64,000 bases of DNA. Source: Xanthomonas pisi DSM 18956 (GTDB taxonomy: Bacteria > Pseudomonadota > Gammaproteobacteria > Xanthomonadales > Xanthomonadaceae). Location: positions 17,451 to 81,450 of the forward strand of contig NZ_JPLE01000034.1 in NCBI RefSeq assembly GCF_001010415.1, given 5' to 3'. This document shows, one piece after another, positions 34,945-46,572 of this stretch. The notes beneath the pieces were generated by a model. That model was given only the letters and a program-made list of their open reading frames with translations, did not search any database and was not told the origin of the DNA. Made by a program: the position numbers and the translations under genes. How positions within the stretch are numbered: position 1 is the stretch's first letter; every line of letters begins with the position of its first letter.

Positions 34945-37299
34945 TTACTTCGGCGGCGGCGGCGCCAATACCGTGCGATCGCCGTTGTGCTCAGGCTGGC
35001 TGACCACCCCGGCCGCTTCCATTGCCTCGATCAGGCGCGCCGCGCGGTTGTAGCCGATCTTCAGGCGACGCTGCACACCGGAGATCGATGCGCGCCGGGT
35101 TTCGGTGACGATGCGCAACGCCTCGTCGTACAGCGGGTCGGACTCATCCCCACCGCCGCCACTGCTCTCCGGCAAGCCGGTTGCGCCCACCACGGTGCCA
35201 TCGCCCATGGTCTGCACTTCGTCCAGCACGCCTTCCACGTACGACACCGGCCCGCTGGCCTTCAGATGCTCGACCACGCGATGCACTTCCTCGTCGCTGA
35301 CGAAGGCGCCATGCACGCGGTCCGGCAGCGCCGTGCCCGGCGGCAGATACAACATGTCGCCATTGCCCAGCAACGCCTCGGCGCCGGACTGGTCCAGGAT
35401 GGTGCGCGAGTCGATCTTGGAGCTGACCTGGAAGGCCACGCGGGTCGGGATATTGGCCTTGATCAGGCCGGTGATCACGTCCACCGACGGACGCTGCGTG
35501 GCCAGGATCAAGTGGATACCGGCCGCACGCGCCTTCTGCGCCAGACGCGCGATCAGCTCTTCGACCTTCTTGCCGACGATCATCATCATGTCGGCGAATT
35601 CGTCGATGAAGATCACGATGAACGGCAGCGTCTCCAGCGGCCGCGGCGCCTCGCCCAGTTCGGGGTTGGGCTTGAACAGCGGGTCCATCATCGGCTGGCC
35701 GGCGTCGATGGCGTCCTTGACCTTCTTGTTGAAGCCGGCCAGGTTGCGCACCCCTACCGCACTCATCAGCTTGTAGCGGCGCTCCATCTCGGCCACGCAC
35801 CAGCGCAGGCCGTTGGCGGCCTCCTTCATGTCGGTGACCACCGGCGCCAGCAGATGCGGGATGCCCTGATAAACGCTCAGCTCGAGCATCTTGGGATCGA
35901 TCATCAGCATCCGCAGTTCCTTGTGCGAGGCCTTGAACAACAGGCTCAGCACCATTGCGTTCACCGCCACCGACTTGCCCGAGCCGGTGGTACCGGCCAC
36001 CAGCAGGTGCGGCATGCGCGCCAGGTCGGCCACGGTCGGGCGCCCGGCGATGTCCTTGCCCAGCGCAAGCGTCAGCGGGCTGGCCGACTTGTCGTATTCC
36101 TTGGAGCGCAGCAGCTCGGACAGGAAGATCATCTCGCGGGTGACGTTGGGGATCTCCAGACCCACCACCGACTTGCCCGGAATCACGTCCACCACGCGCA
36201 CCGACTTGACCGACAGGCCGCGCGCGATGTCCTTGTCCAGCGAACTGATCTGGCTGACCTTGATGCCGGGCGCCGGCTCGATCTCGAAGCGGGTGATCAC
36301 CGGACCGGGATAGGCCCCGACCACCTGCGCCTCGATCCGGAAATCCTTGAGCTTGAACTCGATCTGCCGCGACAGCGTTTCCAGCGTCTCTTCCGAGTAC
36401 CCCTTGGCCTGCGGCTTGGGGTCGTCCAGCAGGGCCAGCGGCGGCAGGTCCGAGCCATCGGTGCTCACGCCCTGGAACATCGGAATCTGCGTATCGCGCT
36501 TGGCGCGCTCGCTCTTTTCCACCACCGGTGCCGGCGGCGGTTCGATCTTGACCGGCTCGCGCTTGGCCTGCTTGACCGCATCGACCTTGCGCACTTCCTC
36601 GCGCTCTTCGCGCATCACGCGGGTCTGCTGCCACTCGGTGGCCTGGTGGGTCTTGCGCTGCATCAACGGGCCCAGTGCAAGCACCCACTTACCGATGCGC
36701 TCCATTACCGCAAACCACGACAACCCGGTCGCCAGCGTGATCGAAACCAGCAACAGCACCACCACGAACAGATTGGCGCCCAACGCGCCGAAGCCCGAGC
36801 TGAGCGAGCCGCTGACCAGCTTGCCGAGAATGCCGCCAGCCTCGGCGACCTCGCCCTGGAACAGGCGCAAGTGCAAAAAGCCGGTCGACGAGATCAGAAA
36901 GCCCACCATGCCGACCAGCCGCAACGCCGGCCCGAGATCGCTCTGGCTCTGCTCCTCGCGCTCGCCGATCAGCGCGATCCAGGCCACCGCGCCCAGGATC
37001 ACCGGCAGCAGGAAAGCCACGTAACCGAACAGCTGCAACAGCACATCCGCCGCCATCGCGCCGAATCTGCCCCCCATGTTGTGGATCGGTGCGACCAGAT
37101 TGCCGGTGCGCGACCAGCCAGGATCTGTCGCCGAGTAGGTGAACAGGCTGGCCAGCAGATACAGCAGCAACGGCGCCACCGCGATCAATGCCAGATCGCG
37201 CCAGAGCTTTTGCCGACGCGGATTGTCCGCCACCGCCGTCTTGCGCGAGGACGATTTGCCCTCTGCGGGCTTGCTGCGTTCGGGAACCTGCTTTGCCAC
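34945..37299 (-). CDS. ftsK: DNA translocase FtsK
   Basis: Cell-division DNA pump of 784 residues. Four membrane segments occupy the N-terminal ~200 residues, followed by a short charged and proline-containing linker. The motor has Walker [16 protein letters not shown] near residue 430, Walker [12 protein letters not shown], and [20 protein letters not shown]. The C-terminal gamma winged-helix domain reads [31 protein letters not shown] and should read KOPS sites. The start codon is GTG at 37299 with AAGG about 11 nt upstream. Confidence 0.96.
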   Translation of the reverse strand: MAKQVPERSKPAEGKSSSRKTAVADNPRRQKLWRDLALIAVAPLLLYLLASLFTYSATDPGWSRTGNLVAPIHNMGGRFGAMAADVLLQLFGYVAFLLPVILGAVAWIALIGEREEQSQSDLGPALRLVGMVGFLISSTGFLHLRLFQGEVAEAGGILGKLVSGSLSSGFGALGANLFVVVLLLVSITLATGLSWFAVMERIGKWVLALGPLMQRKTHQATEWQQTRVMREEREEVRKVDAVKQAKREPVKIEPPPAPVVEKSERAKRDTQIPMFQGVSTDGSDLPPLALLDDPKPQAKGYSEETLETLSRQIEFKLKDFRIEAQVVGAYPGPVITRFEIEPAPGIKVSQISSLDKDIARGLSVKSVRVVDVIPGKSVVGLEIPNVTREMIFLSELLRSKEYDKSASPLTLALGKDIAGRPTVADLARMPHLLVAGTTGSGKSVAVNAMVLSLLFKASHKELRMLMIDPKMLELSVYQGIPHLLAPVVTDMKEAANGLRWCVAEMERRYKLMSAVGVRNLAGFNKKVKDAIDAGQPMMDPLFKPNPELGEAPRPLETLPFIVIFIDEFADMMMIVGKKVEELIARLAQKARAAGIHLILATQRPSVDVITGLIKANIPTRVAFQVSSKIDSRTILDQSGAEALLGNGDMLYLPPGTALPDRVHGAFVSDEEVHRVVEHLKASGPVSYVEGVLDEVQTMGDGTVVGATGLPESSGGGGDESDPLYDEALRIVTETRRASISGVQRRLKIGYNRAARLIEAMEAAGVVSQPEHNGDRTVLAPPPPK

Positions 37300-37408
37300 C
37301 TGTAGCCAGACCTTAGAAAAATGCTGTTAGTGGTTGATAATAAACGACTGAGTCCACGGTTTCAGCAGTTGAATGAGCGCCGGTTGCCAGCATGCCCGGC
37401 GGCCAACG

Positions 37409-37431
37409 AAAAACGCCGCACAAGGCGGCGT
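37409..37431 (-). terminator. Rho-independent terminator upstream of ftsK, no gene feeding it
   Basis: Minus strand: ACGCCGC, loop CTTGT, GCGGCGT followed by more T residues. It lies about 110 bp before the ftsK start and points toward it, while the flanking gene trxB is divergent. It could end a short RNA or attenuate ftsK. Confidence 0.65.
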
Positions 37432-37495
37432 CGAACATGCGTTACGGGCGGACCATGCCATCTGCGGTTCAAGCAGTTCCATCGCGCCGCCTTGA

Positions 37496-38551
<1,056 letters not shown>

Positions 38552-38611
38552 GGTGGCTGCTGACCGCCGGCCGCGCCGTGCGGGCAGCGCCGAAACCAGT
38601 GGACCGTGCGC

Positions 38612-39730
38612 ATGAACGTCACGGCCCGCTGGTGCCGCCGGCTGGACGAGCTTCCTGCCGGTGCCTGGGATGCGCTGCACGACGGCGGCCACCCCTTCGT
38701 CAGCGCTGCATTTCTGCAAGGCCTGGAACGCGAAGGCTGCCTGCGCCCGGATTGGGGCTGGAATTCGCTGCATCTGACCCTCTGGGAGGGCGACACGCTG
38801 GTCGCCGCCGCGCCGGGCTACCTGAAGAACAATTCGCATGGCGAGTTCGTGTTCGACCATGCATGGGCCCATGCCTACGCGCGCTACGGGCAGGACTATT
38901 TCCCCAAATGGCTGTGCGGCGTGCCCTACTCGCCGGTGACCGGCCCGCGACTGCTCGGCGCGCCCAGATGGCGCGGAGACCTGTTGGCCGCGATGCGCGA
39001 ACTGGTGGAGCGCAGCAGCCTGTCCTCGGCGCATGTGAATTTTCATCTGGCCGACGAAGACGCCGCATTCGATGCCGATTGGCTGGAACGCAACGACCTG
39101 CAATACCACTGGCACAACGCCAGCGGCTGGAGCGATTTCGAGAGTTTTCTGGCGGCGATGGACCACAAGCGCCGCAAGAACATCCGCCAGGAACGCGGCA
39201 AGGTGCAGCGCGCCGGCGTGCAGCTGCGCGTGGTGCATGGCGATGAGGCCAGCGAGGCGGACCTGGAGGCCATGTACGGCTTCTATCTCAAGACCTTCAA
39301 CGAGTACGGCAATTCGCCAGCCCTGACTCCGCAATTCCTGCGCCACCTGGCGCAGCATCTGCCGCGTCAGCTGGTGATGTTCCTGGCCGACCTCGATGGG
39401 CAAGCAATTGCCGGCGCCCTGTGCCTGCGTGGCCGCGACACACTCTATGGCCGTTACTGGGGCGGCGCCGCCCTGCCCGGGCTGCACTTCGAAACCTGCT
39501 ATTACCAGGGCATCGAATACTGCCTGCGCGAGGGCCTGACCCGCTTCGAGCCCGGCGCGCAAGGCGAGCACAAGATTGCCCGCGGCTTTCTGCCGACGCT
39601 GGTGCGCAGCCGCCACTGGATCGCCGACCCCGGCTTCCGTGAACCGCTGGCGCAGTGGTGCGCCGACGAGCGCGAGGCCGTGGCCAGGCATGCGATCGAG
39701 CTGGCAAACCACAGCCCGTTTCGCGACTGA
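38612..39730 (+). CDS. GNAT/FemAB-like acyltransferase (DUF482 type)
   Basis: Protein of 372 residues similar in layout to peptidogalycan biosynthesis/recognition proteins of the DUF482 group. Features include AHVNFHLADEDAAFDADWLERNDLQYHWHN, FLAAMDHKRRKNIRQERGKV and the C-terminal GARGRYWG-like LYGRYWGG and YCLREGLTRFEPGAQGEHKIARGFLP. It has no signal peptide. The acyl donor and substrate are unknown. ATG 38612 was taken rather than the GTG two codons upstream. It lies between trxB and aat on the same strand. Confidence 0.85.
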   Translation: MNVTARWCRRLDELPAGAWDALHDGGHPFVSAAFLQGLEREGCLRPDWGWNSLHLTLWEGDTLVAAAPGYLKNNSHGEFVFDHAWAHAYARYGQDYFPKWLCGVPYSPVTGPRLLGAPRWRGDLLAAMRELVERSSLSSAHVNFHLADEDAAFDADWLERNDLQYHWHNASGWSDFESFLAAMDHKRRKNIRQERGKVQRAGVQLRVVHGDEASEADLEAMYGFYLKTFNEYGNSPALTPQFLRHLAQHLPRQLVMFLADLDGQAIAGALCLRGRDTLYGRYWGGAALPGLHFETCYYQGIEYCLREGLTRFEPGAQGEHKIARGFLPTLVRSRHWIADPGFREPLAQWCADEREAVARHAIELANHSPFRD

Positions 39731-39773
39731 CCCGATGCGCGCCACGCGCACGCAGCACCGCTAGACTCACCCG

Positions 39774-40523
39774 ATGCCGCGCGCCCTGCCCCACCTGCTG
39801 TCACCCGACCCTGCCAGTCCGTTTCCACCGGTCGAACAGGCCTTGCGCGAGCCCGACGGCCTGCTCGCCATCGGCGGTGACCTGCAGCCGCAGCGGCTGC
39901 TCACCGCGTATGCGCACGGCATCTTCCCCTGGTTCTCGGACGGGCAACCGCTCCTGTGGTGGAGCCCGGACCCGCGCATGGTCTTTCGCACCGATGGCGT
40001 GCGCCTGTCGTCGCGCTTCAGGCGACAGTTGCGCAGTTGCAGCTGGACCCTGCGTGCAGATACCGCATTCACGCAGGTCATTGCCGCTTGCGCGTCCAGT
40101 CCGCGCCCCGGGCAGGACGGCACCTGGATCACCGCGCAGATGCAGGCTGCGTATGTCGATCTGCACCATCGCGGCCACGCGCACTCGCTGGAAGTGTTCG
40201 ATGGCGCGCGCCTGGTCGGCGGCATCTACGGCGTGGCGGTCGGCCGGATGTTCTTCGGGGAAAGCATGTTCAGCGCAGTCAGCGGCGGCTCGAAAGTCGC
40301 ACTCGCCGCCCTGGCCGCCGACCTGCATGCGCGCGGTTGGCCGCTGATCGATGCGCAGGTGGAAAACCCGCACCTGCTCAGCCTGGGTGCGCAACACATG
40401 CCACGCCCGGAGTTTCTGCAGCACGTGCGACGCCAGGTTGCGCTGGTGGAACCGGCCGGCAGCTGGTCCGAACGCTACGGCGAACAGCCCGCGACGGCGT
40501 TGGGTGAAGCCCGCTTAACATAA
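39774..40523 (+). CDS. aat: Leucyl/phenylalanyl-tRNA-protein transferase
   Basis: Enzyme of 249 residues that adds Leu or Phe to proteins with N-terminal Arg or Lys, creating N-degrons. It shows GLLAIGGDLQPQRLLTAYAHGIFPWFSDGQPLLWWSPDPRMV, SLEVFDGARLVGGIYGVAVGRMFFGESMFS and LIDAQVENPHLLSLGA. It is functionally linked to ClpS and ClpA nearby (43650 and 41225), which degrade such substrates. Confidence 0.97.
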   Translation: MPRALPHLLSPDPASPFPPVEQALREPDGLLAIGGDLQPQRLLTAYAHGIFPWFSDGQPLLWWSPDPRMVFRTDGVRLSSRFRRQLRSCSWTLRADTAFTQVIAACASSPRPGQDGTWITAQMQAAYVDLHHRGHAHSLEVFDGARLVGGIYGVAVGRMFFGESMFSAVSGGSKVALAALAADLHARGWPLIDAQVENPHLLSLGAQHMPRPEFLQHVRRQVALVEPAGSWSERYGEQPATALGEARLT

Positions 40524-40527
40524 AATT

Positions 40528-40556
40528 TGCACCACGGGGAGATGGGGCGTAAAATG
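40528..40556 (+). promoter_or_regulatory. Sigma-70 promoter of infA
   Basis: TTGCAC and TAAAAT are separated by exactly 17 bp, overlapping the end of aat. Transcription would start about 40 bp before the infA ATG. Confidence 0.7.
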
Positions 40557-40603
40557 CCGTCCCTTACGGCCCTTCCGGGCCAGCTTTGATTGCACAGGAT
40601 TAC

Positions 40604-40822
40604 ATGTCGAAAGACGACTCCATTGAATTCGAAGGCAGCGTCAGCGAGACGCTTCCCAACACCACGTTCCGGGTCAAGCTGGAAAACGGGCATGAAATCA
40701 TCGCCCATATCTCCGGCCGTATGCGCAAGAACTACATCCGCATCCTGACCGGCGACCGGGTCAAAGTTGAGATGACTCCCTACGACCTGACCAAGGGTCG
40801 TATTACCTACCGCATGAAGTAA
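40604..40822 (+). CDS. infA: Translation initiation factor IF-1
   Basis: S1-fold protein of 72 residues ([72 protein letters not shown] pattern), essentially full length. The ATG at 40604 gives the family's standard N-terminus. It is followed by a strong terminator. Confidence 0.98.
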
Positions 40823-40844
40823 GCGGTTCTGGTGTGAGACGCGA

Positions 40845-40865
40845 GGCGGCCATTGGCCGCTTTTT
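40845..40865 (+). terminator. Terminator after infA
   Basis: GCGGCC-ATT-GGCCGC followed by TTTTT, 22 bp after the infA stop. Confidence 0.88.
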
Positions 40866-41168
40866 GTCGTGCCTGCAATTTGGTGAGGGGCTCGTATCCC
40901 AGCTAGGCGTGGGCAAACGCGTTGTTTGGTCTCCGGGCAGAGGGAATCGGTGGGCTGCTGACAGACGTCCGATCGCGCCGACCTGACTCACGCGCTCGGG
41001 TACAACCCTCCAAACGCTCGACTTGAGCAGATCGGGCAGCGCCTTGCTTGTCTCGCGCCCTGGCCATCTTGCGTCGCCACCTCTGATAGCAGAGTCGGGA
41101 TGTTGCACTGAGCGCGTTCGGGCACAGGCGGTCACTCGCTATTCGCACAACATCGGACCGCCCAGACA
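40866..41168. other. Spacer between the infA and clpA terminators, nothing recognised
   Basis: About 300 bp with no plausible coding frame. I checked for a tRNA gene, which is common next to infA in some bacteria, and found no cloverleaf. Confidence 0.4.
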
Positions 41169-41199
41169 TAAAAAAAGCCGCTCATCGGAGCGGCTTTTT
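41169..41199. terminator. Bidirectional terminator downstream of clpA
   Basis: AAAAAAAGCCGCTC-ATC-GGAGCGGCTTTTT: an A-tract, an 8-bp GC stem and a T-tract, so it can stop transcription from either side. It lies 26 bp after the clpA stop codon. Confidence 0.9.
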
Positions 41200-41224
41200 C
41201 ATAACCAACAGCCTGTTACAGCGA

Positions 41225-43507
41225 TCAGTCGACCGTTGCCGGCAACAAGCGCTCCGGTTCCGGATGCGCCTCCACCACCAGCTCGCCGTCCTTGACGTCG
41301 ATATTGACCCGGCCGCCCTCCACCAGCTTGCCGAACAGCAGCTCGTCGGCCAGCGGACGCTTGATCTTCTCCTGGATCACGCGCGACATCGGGCGCGCGC
41401 CCATCAGCGGGTCGAAGCCGTGCTGGGCCAGCCAATCGCGCGCAGTAGGTGTCGCCGACAGCGACACGTGCTTTTCCTGCAGCAGCATTTCCAGCTCGAT
41501 GATGAACTTGTCCACCACGCGCAGGATGTGGTCGAAGCCCAACGGCTGGAACTGCACGATCGCGTCCAGACGGTTGCGGAACTCCGGCGTGAACCCGCGG
41601 CGGATCGACTCCATCGCATCGGTGGAATGATCCTGCTTGGTAAAACCGATCGACCGCCGCGATGCCTGCGTGGCACCGGCATTGGTGGTCATTACCAGGA
41701 TCACGTTCTTGAAGTTGGCTTCGCGCCCGTTGGTGTCGGTGAGGATGCCGCGATCCATGACCTGCAACAGGATGTTGAAGATGTCCGGGTGCGCCTTTTC
41801 CACCTCGTCCAGCAGCAGCACGCAGTGTGGCGTCTTGACGATCTTCTCGGTCAGCAGACCACCCTGATCGAAGCCGACGTAGCCCGGAGGCGCACCGATC
41901 AGACGGCTGATCGAATGCGCTTCCATGTACTCGGACATGTCGAAACGCACCAGCTCGATGCCCAGCTGCAGCGCGAGCTGCTTGGTCACCTCGGTCTTGC
42001 CGACACCGGTGGGGCCGGCAAACAGGAAGTTGCCGATCGGCTTTTCCGGATTGGCCAGGCCAGAACGTGCCAGCTTGATCGAACCGGCCAGGGTTTCGAT
42101 GGCCGGGTTCTGGCCGAAGATCACCATCTTGAGGTTGCGCTCCAGATGCTGCAGCACGTCCTTGTCGGTCGCGCTGACCTGCTTGGCCGGAATGCGCGCC
42201 ATCTTGGCCACGATCGTTTCGATCTCCTCGATGTCGATCAGCTCCTTGCGCACGCCATCGGGCAGCAGACGCTGACGCGCGCCGGCCTCGTCCATCACAT
42301 CGATGGCCTTGTCCGGCAACAGACGGTCGCCGATATGCTTGACCGACAGGTCCACCGCCGCCTGCAACGCGTCGTCTGCGTAAGTCACGCCATGGTGCGC
42401 TTCGTACTTGGGCTTGAGGCCCTGCAGGATCTCGAAGGTCTCGCCGACGGTCGGCTCGACGATGTCGATCTTCTGGAAGCGACGCGCCAATGCACGGTCT
42501 TTTTCGAAGATGCCGCGGTATTCCTGGAACGTGGTCGAGCCAATGCAGCGCAGCTCGCCGGACGCAAGTGCCGGCTTGATCAGGTTGGAGGCGTCCATGG
42601 TGCCGCCCGAGGCCGAGCCGGCGCCGATGATGGTGTGGATCTCATCGATGAACAGCACCGCATTGGGCACCTTCTTCAACGCGGTCAGCACGCCCTTGAG
42701 GCGCTTTTCGAAGTCGCCGCGGTACTTGGTGCCGGCGACCAGCGCGCCCAGGTCCAGGGAGAAGATCACCGCGTCGGCGAGCACTTCCGGCACGTCGTTG
42801 TCGACGATGCGCTTGGCCAGGCCCTCGGCGATCGCGGTCTTGCCCACGCCAGCCTCGCCCACGTACAGCGGGTTGTTCTTGCGGCGGCGGCACAGGACCT
42901 GGATGGTCCGCTCGATCTCGTCGGCGCGGCCGACCAGCGGGTCGATCTTGCCGTTGCGCGCCTGCTCGTTGAGGTTGGTGGCGTACTCGGCCAGCGCGTC
43001 GCCCTTGGCCTCGCCCTCCCCGCCCTCGCTCTTGGGCTCGCTGTCGGACGCGGACGGCTGCTCGCCGTCCTCGCCCAGCTTGGCGATGCCGTGGGACAGG
43101 TAATTGACGATGTCCAGGCGGGTGATGTCCTGCTGATTCAGGAAATACACCGCGTGCGAGTCTTTTTCGCCAAAGATCGCGACCAGCACGTTGGCACCGG
43201 TGACTTCCTTCTTGCCCGAGGACTGGACGTGGTAGACCGCACGCTGCAGCACACGCTGAAAGCCCAGGGTGGGCTGGGTGTCGCGACCATCGTCCTCGGC
43301 CAGGCGCGAGACCGAGGCCTCGATCGCCTGTTCCAGATCGTTGTGCAGCCGTAGCTGGTCCGCCCCGCAGGCCTTGAGCACGGCTTGCGCAGAGGGGTTG
43401 TCCAGCAGCGAGAGCAGCAGGTGCTCGACGGTCATGAACTCATGACGCGCCTCGCGTGCTCGCTTGTAGCACTGGCCGATTGTTTGCTCTAGGTCTTTGC
43501 TGAACAT
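41225..43507 (-). CDS. clpA: ATP-dependent Clp protease ATPase subunit ClpA
   Basis: Unfoldase of 760 residues that feeds ClpP. It has an N-terminal Clp repeat domain (HEFMTVEHLLLSLLDNPSAQ), a first AAA+ module (GEAGVGKTAIAEG, VLFIDEIHTIIGAG) and a second (GPTGVGKTEVTKQ, LLDEVEKAHPDIFN). The ClpP-docking loop region is KEKHVSLSAT-proximal; an IGF/L-type loop appears as RRSIGF. The ATG has CGGAGTTACC upstream. With clpS upstream and aat nearby, this is an N-end-rule degradation cluster. Confidence 0.97.
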   Translation of the reverse strand: MFSKDLEQTIGQCYKRAREARHEFMTVEHLLLSLLDNPSAQAVLKACGADQLRLHNDLEQAIEASVSRLAEDDGRDTQPTLGFQRVLQRAVYHVQSSGKKEVTGANVLVAIFGEKDSHAVYFLNQQDITRLDIVNYLSHGIAKLGEDGEQPSASDSEPKSEGGEGEAKGDALAEYATNLNEQARNGKIDPLVGRADEIERTIQVLCRRRKNNPLYVGEAGVGKTAIAEGLAKRIVDNDVPEVLADAVIFSLDLGALVAGTKYRGDFEKRLKGVLTALKKVPNAVLFIDEIHTIIGAGSASGGTMDASNLIKPALASGELRCIGSTTFQEYRGIFEKDRALARRFQKIDIVEPTVGETFEILQGLKPKYEAHHGVTYADDALQAAVDLSVKHIGDRLLPDKAIDVMDEAGARQRLLPDGVRKELIDIEEIETIVAKMARIPAKQVSATDKDVLQHLERNLKMVIFGQNPAIETLAGSIKLARSGLANPEKPIGNFLFAGPTGVGKTEVTKQLALQLGIELVRFDMSEYMEAHSISRLIGAPPGYVGFDQGGLLTEKIVKTPHCVLLLDEVEKAHPDIFNILLQVMDRGILTDTNGREANFKNVILVMTTNAGATQASRRSIGFTKQDHSTDAMESIRRGFTPEFRNRLDAIVQFQPLGFDHILRVVDKFIIELEMLLQEKHVSLSATPTARDWLAQHGFDPLMGARPMSRVIQEKIKRPLADELLFGKLVEGGRVNIDVKDGELVVEAHPEPERLLPATVD

Positions 43508-43649
43508 TGGTAACTCCGAACGGCTGTTGCCAACAATATGCGGCTTTTGTCGGGATTTTCCACAACCCTATCGGATAGGCATGTTCAGACGGCGTTAGCA
43601 CGTGATCGCAGCCACACTGTTGCGCTGCTGGAACGACCGTCAGGCTCGC

Positions 43650-43970
43650 TCAGGTCTGTTCCATCGTGCACAGCAGCGGGTGCTGGTTCATGCGCGAAAA
43701 TTCGTTGACCTGCGCCACCTTGGATTCGGCCACTTCGCGGCTGTAGACCCCGCAGACCCCGCGCCCGCGGGTATGGACGTGCAGCATCACCTGGGTGGCC
43801 CGCTCCAGATCGAGGTTGAAAAACTGCTGCAGCACGGTCACCACGAAGTCCATCGGGGTGTAGTCGTCGTTCAGCAGCAGCACCTGGTAACGCGGCGGTG
43901 GCGCCACTTCAGGCTTGCTGGCTTCGACCGTGAGGCCATGATCGTGTTCGTGAGAGGTCTTCCGAGGCAT
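43650..43970 (-). CDS. clpS: ClpS adaptor for N-degron substrates
   Basis: Adaptor of 106 residues that binds N-terminal Leu, Phe, Tyr or Trp and delivers the protein to ClpA. Core sequence [27 protein letters not shown] contains the conserved NDD...TPM pocket, and [23 protein letters not shown] follows. The ATG at 43970 gives the normal length; longer in-frame extensions are non-homologous. It lies 142 bp upstream of clpA on the same strand. Confidence 0.96.
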   Translation of the reverse strand: MPRKTSHEHDHGLTVEASKPEVAPPPRYQVLLLNDDYTPMDFVVTVLQQFFNLDLERATQVMLHVHTRGRGVCGVYSREVAESKVAQVNEFSRMNQHPLLCTMEQT

Positions 43971-44221
43971 CCGGCCATTATACGGTTCATCGCCGCACGC
44001 ATTGGACGATTTGCGCCGCGGCCCGCACAATTTGTCTCCGATATCCCCGGCTGGCCCTTGATGACCGATACCCCGACCGCGCTGCGACTGGCGCCGTCTT
44101 CCGCAGCATCCCGGCATGCCTGCGCGCCGCTGCCCGCACCACGCGGCCGTGCGGGTCGCCTTGGCACCGATGCGGCGACCGACGCAGTGGCCGGCCTCGC
44201 GCCCGCCCAGGAGCACGACCG

Positions 44222-44680
44222 ATGAGCACGTCCGAACAGCGCTGGCACCCGGATGTCACCGTGGCCACCGTGGTGGTGCGCGACGGCCGCTTCCTGCAGG
44301 TCGAAGAGACCATCGCCGGCCGGCTGCTGCTGAACCAGCCCGCCGGCCACCTGGAGCCGAACGAAAGCCTGCTGGACGCGGCGGTGCGCGAGACCCTGGA
44401 AGAGACCGGCTGGGACGTACGGCTGACCCACTTCATCGGCACCTACCAGTGGGTGGCGCCAAGCGGGCAGTGCTTCCTGCGCTTCGCGTTCGTCGGCGAG
44501 GCGGTGACCCATCACCCGGAACGCAGCCTGGATACCGGGGTGGTGCGTGCGCTGTGGATGACCCCGGATGCGTTGCGCGAGGCGGCCGATCGGCTGCGCA
44601 GTCCATTGGTGTGGGAAGTGGTGGCCGACTTTCTGGCCGGGCAGCGTCACCCGCTGGCCTTGGTGCGGCACATCGCATGA
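44222..44680 (+). CDS. Nudix hydrolase, NudJ-like
   Basis: Protein of 152 residues with a complete Nudix box ([24 protein letters not shown]-x5-E-x7-RExxEExG pattern). NudJ-type enzymes hydrolyse phosphates such as hydroxymethylpyrimidine pyrophosphate and some nucleotides; the true substrate cannot be read from sequence. It overlaps mnmA by 4 bp (ATGA), a linkage seen in many gammaproteobacteria. Confidence 0.92.
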   Translation: MSTSEQRWHPDVTVATVVVRDGRFLQVEETIAGRLLLNQPAGHLEPNESLLDAAVRETLEETGWDVRLTHFIGTYQWVAPSGQCFLRFAFVGEAVTHHPERSLDTGVVRALWMTPDALREAADRLRSPLVWEVVADFLAGQRHPLALVRHIA

Positions 44681-45813
44681 GTACGCCGCGCATCGTGGTA
44701 GGCGTCTCGGGTGGCGTGGATTCGTCGGTGGCGGCGTGGAAACTGGCGCAGCAAGGCGAGCCGATCGCCGGGTTGTTCATGCAGAACTGGGCCGACGACG
44801 GCAGCGGCGATTGCCGCGCCGAAGATGACCGGCGCGATGCGGTGGCGGTCTGCGGGGTGTTGGGTATCCCGTTCCACTTTCGCGATTTTTCCGGCGAGTA
44901 CTGGAGCGGCGTGTTCGAGCATTTCCTGGCCGAATACGCCGCCGGGCGCACACCCAACCCGGACGTGTTGTGCAACCGCGAGGTGAAGTTCAAGCATTTC
45001 CTGGATGCCGCCCAGGCGCTGGGGGCCGAGCGCATCGCGACCGGCCATTACGCGCAGGTGGCCCATCGCGGCGGACGCTGGCGGCTGTTGCGCGGGGCGG
45101 ACCGCGGCAAGGACCAGAGCTACTTCCTGCATCAACTGGGGCAGACCCAGCTGGCTGCGACCTTGTTCCCGATCGGCGACCTGGAGAAGAGCACATTGCG
45201 CCGCATCGCCCAGGACGCCGGCCTGCCCACCCACGCCAAGAAGGATTCCACCGGCATCTGCTTCATCGGCGAGCGCGACTTTCGCGAGTTCCTGGGGCGC
45301 TACCTGCCCGCCCGCAGCGGCGAGATCCGCGACCCGCAGGGGCAACGCATCGCCGACCATCCGGGGGTGTTCTATTTCACCCTGGGTCAGCGCGAAGGCC
45401 TGAACATCGGTGGCGTGCGGGGCCGGGCGGCAGCGCCCTGGTACGTGGTCGGCAAGGATGTGGCCAGCAACGTGCTGTACGTGGACCAGGACCGCGACAG
45501 CCCTTTGCTGCAATCGCGCTGGCTGCAATCCGAGCAGGCCCACTGGGTGACCGGCGCACCGCCTGCGCGCCGCTTCAGCTGCACTGCACAGACCCGCTAT
45601 CGGCAGCCGGACGAGCCGTGCACGGTGGATGTGCAGGACGACGGCAGCGTGCAGGTACGCTTCGAGCGACCGCAGCGGGCGGTGACACCCGGGCAGTCGC
45701 TGGTGTTGTACGACGGCGAGGAATGCCTGGGCGGTGCGGTCATTGCCGCCACCGATGCGCCGCTGGAACGCCAGTTGGCGGGATCTTCTTTTCCTCTTGA
45801 GGGTGTGGCTTGA
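44677..45813 (+). CDS. mnmA: tRNA-specific 2-thiouridylase MnmA
   Basis: Enzyme of 378 residues making 2-thiouridine at tRNA wobble position 34. The PP-loop [13 protein letters not shown] is near residue 10. The catalytic cysteines lie in [12 protein letters not shown] and [13 protein letters not shown]. Translation is coupled to the Nudix gene upstream and to hflD downstream. Confidence 0.97.
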   Translation: MSTPRIVVGVSGGVDSSVAAWKLAQQGEPIAGLFMQNWADDGSGDCRAEDDRRDAVAVCGVLGIPFHFRDFSGEYWSGVFEHFLAEYAAGRTPNPDVLCNREVKFKHFLDAAQALGAERIATGHYAQVAHRGGRWRLLRGADRGKDQSYFLHQLGQTQLAATLFPIGDLEKSTLRRIAQDAGLPTHAKKDSTGICFIGERDFREFLGRYLPARSGEIRDPQGQRIADHPGVFYFTLGQREGLNIGGVRGRAAAPWYVVGKDVASNVLYVDQDRDSPLLQSRWLQSEQAHWVTGAPPARRFSCTAQTRYRQPDEPCTVDVQDDGSVQVRFERPQRAVTPGQSLVLYDGEECLGGAVIAATDAPLERQLAGSSFPLEGVA

Positions 45814-46427
45814 TGAGTTCTTCCATGGATCACCGTGTGCTGGCGCTTGCCGGCGTTGCACAGGCCTTGCAGCAGGTGCGGCGGATTGCCGAAACCGGGC
45901 ATTCGGAAGCGGCGACCGTGCGCACCGCCATGGACAGCGTGTTCCGGGTGGATGCGGCCTCGCCGGAGGCCGTGTACGGCTCTGCTGCGGCGGTGGCGCC
46001 CGGTCTGCGCCTGTTGCACAACTATTTCCGCAACCAGGCCCAGGACGATGTGCTGCCGCGCCTGGCGCTGGCGGTGCTGCAGCTGGAGCGCCGTTTCGTA
46101 CGCGACACCACGACCGTCTCCACGGTATCCGGCGGCATCGAGTCCGCCGCCCGCCAGGCACAGAACCTGAACGATAGCGCTCATCCGGATGTGCTCAGTT
46201 CGCTGGGCGGGCTATACGCGCAGACCATCAGCCACCTGCGCCCCAAGGTCATGGTGCAGGGCAACCCGCATTACCTCGGCCAGGCAGGCGTGGTCGCGGA
46301 AATCCGTGCATTGTTGCTGGCAGCGGTGCGCTCGGCGGTGCTGTGGCGGCAGATGGGGGGCAGCCTGTGGGACTTCCTGTTTGCCAAACGCGCGATGAGC
46401 GAAGCGGTGGACCGCGCGCTGCGCTGA
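45813..46427 (+). CDS. hflD: HflD homologue
   Basis: Protein of 204 residues of the HflD family, a peripheral membrane protein known in E. coli for effects on lambda CII; its general cell role is unclear. Typical parts are [24 protein letters not shown] at the start and [22 protein letters not shown]. The ATG shares a base with the mnmA stop (TGATG), and GAGGG lies about 9 nt upstream. Confidence 0.93.
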   Translation: MSSSMDHRVLALAGVAQALQQVRRIAETGHSEAATVRTAMDSVFRVDAASPEAVYGSAAAVAPGLRLLHNYFRNQAQDDVLPRLALAVLQLERRFVRDTTTVSTVSGGIESAARQAQNLNDSAHPDVLSSLGGLYAQTISHLRPKVMVQGNPHYLGQAGVVAEIRALLLAAVRSAVLWRQMGGSLWDFLFAKRAMSEAVDRALR

Positions 46428-46517
46428 GCGGCAGACAAGGCGGTTTCAGGCGCCCGCAACGGGCGCTAGCGCTCGCTGGCCGCAAGTGCATGGGCAGGAC
46501 GAGATGGCGATCGTCGC

Positions 46518-46544
46518 TAAAGACCACGGGGGGAGTGCCGATAC
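46518..46544 (+). promoter_or_regulatory. Sigma-28 (FliA) promoter of the chemoreceptor gene
   Basis: TAAAGACC, an 11-bp spacer and GCCGATAC resemble the FliA consensus TAAAGTTT-N11-GCCGATAA (5/8 and 7/8). Transcription would begin near 46551, which rules out the upstream in-frame ATG at 46504 as the main start of the next gene. Confidence 0.68.
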
Positions 46545-46572
46545 AGCAACCGTGACTCTGCCGAGAACGCCC

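Noticed and set aside
34702..37305. 867-codon plus-strand frame
   Set aside because: Mirror frame of ftsK, with low-complexity His/Arg/Gln composition and no family features.
40866..41168. tRNA gene next to infA
   Set aside because: No cloverleaf, T-loop or anticodon arm could be built from the sequence.
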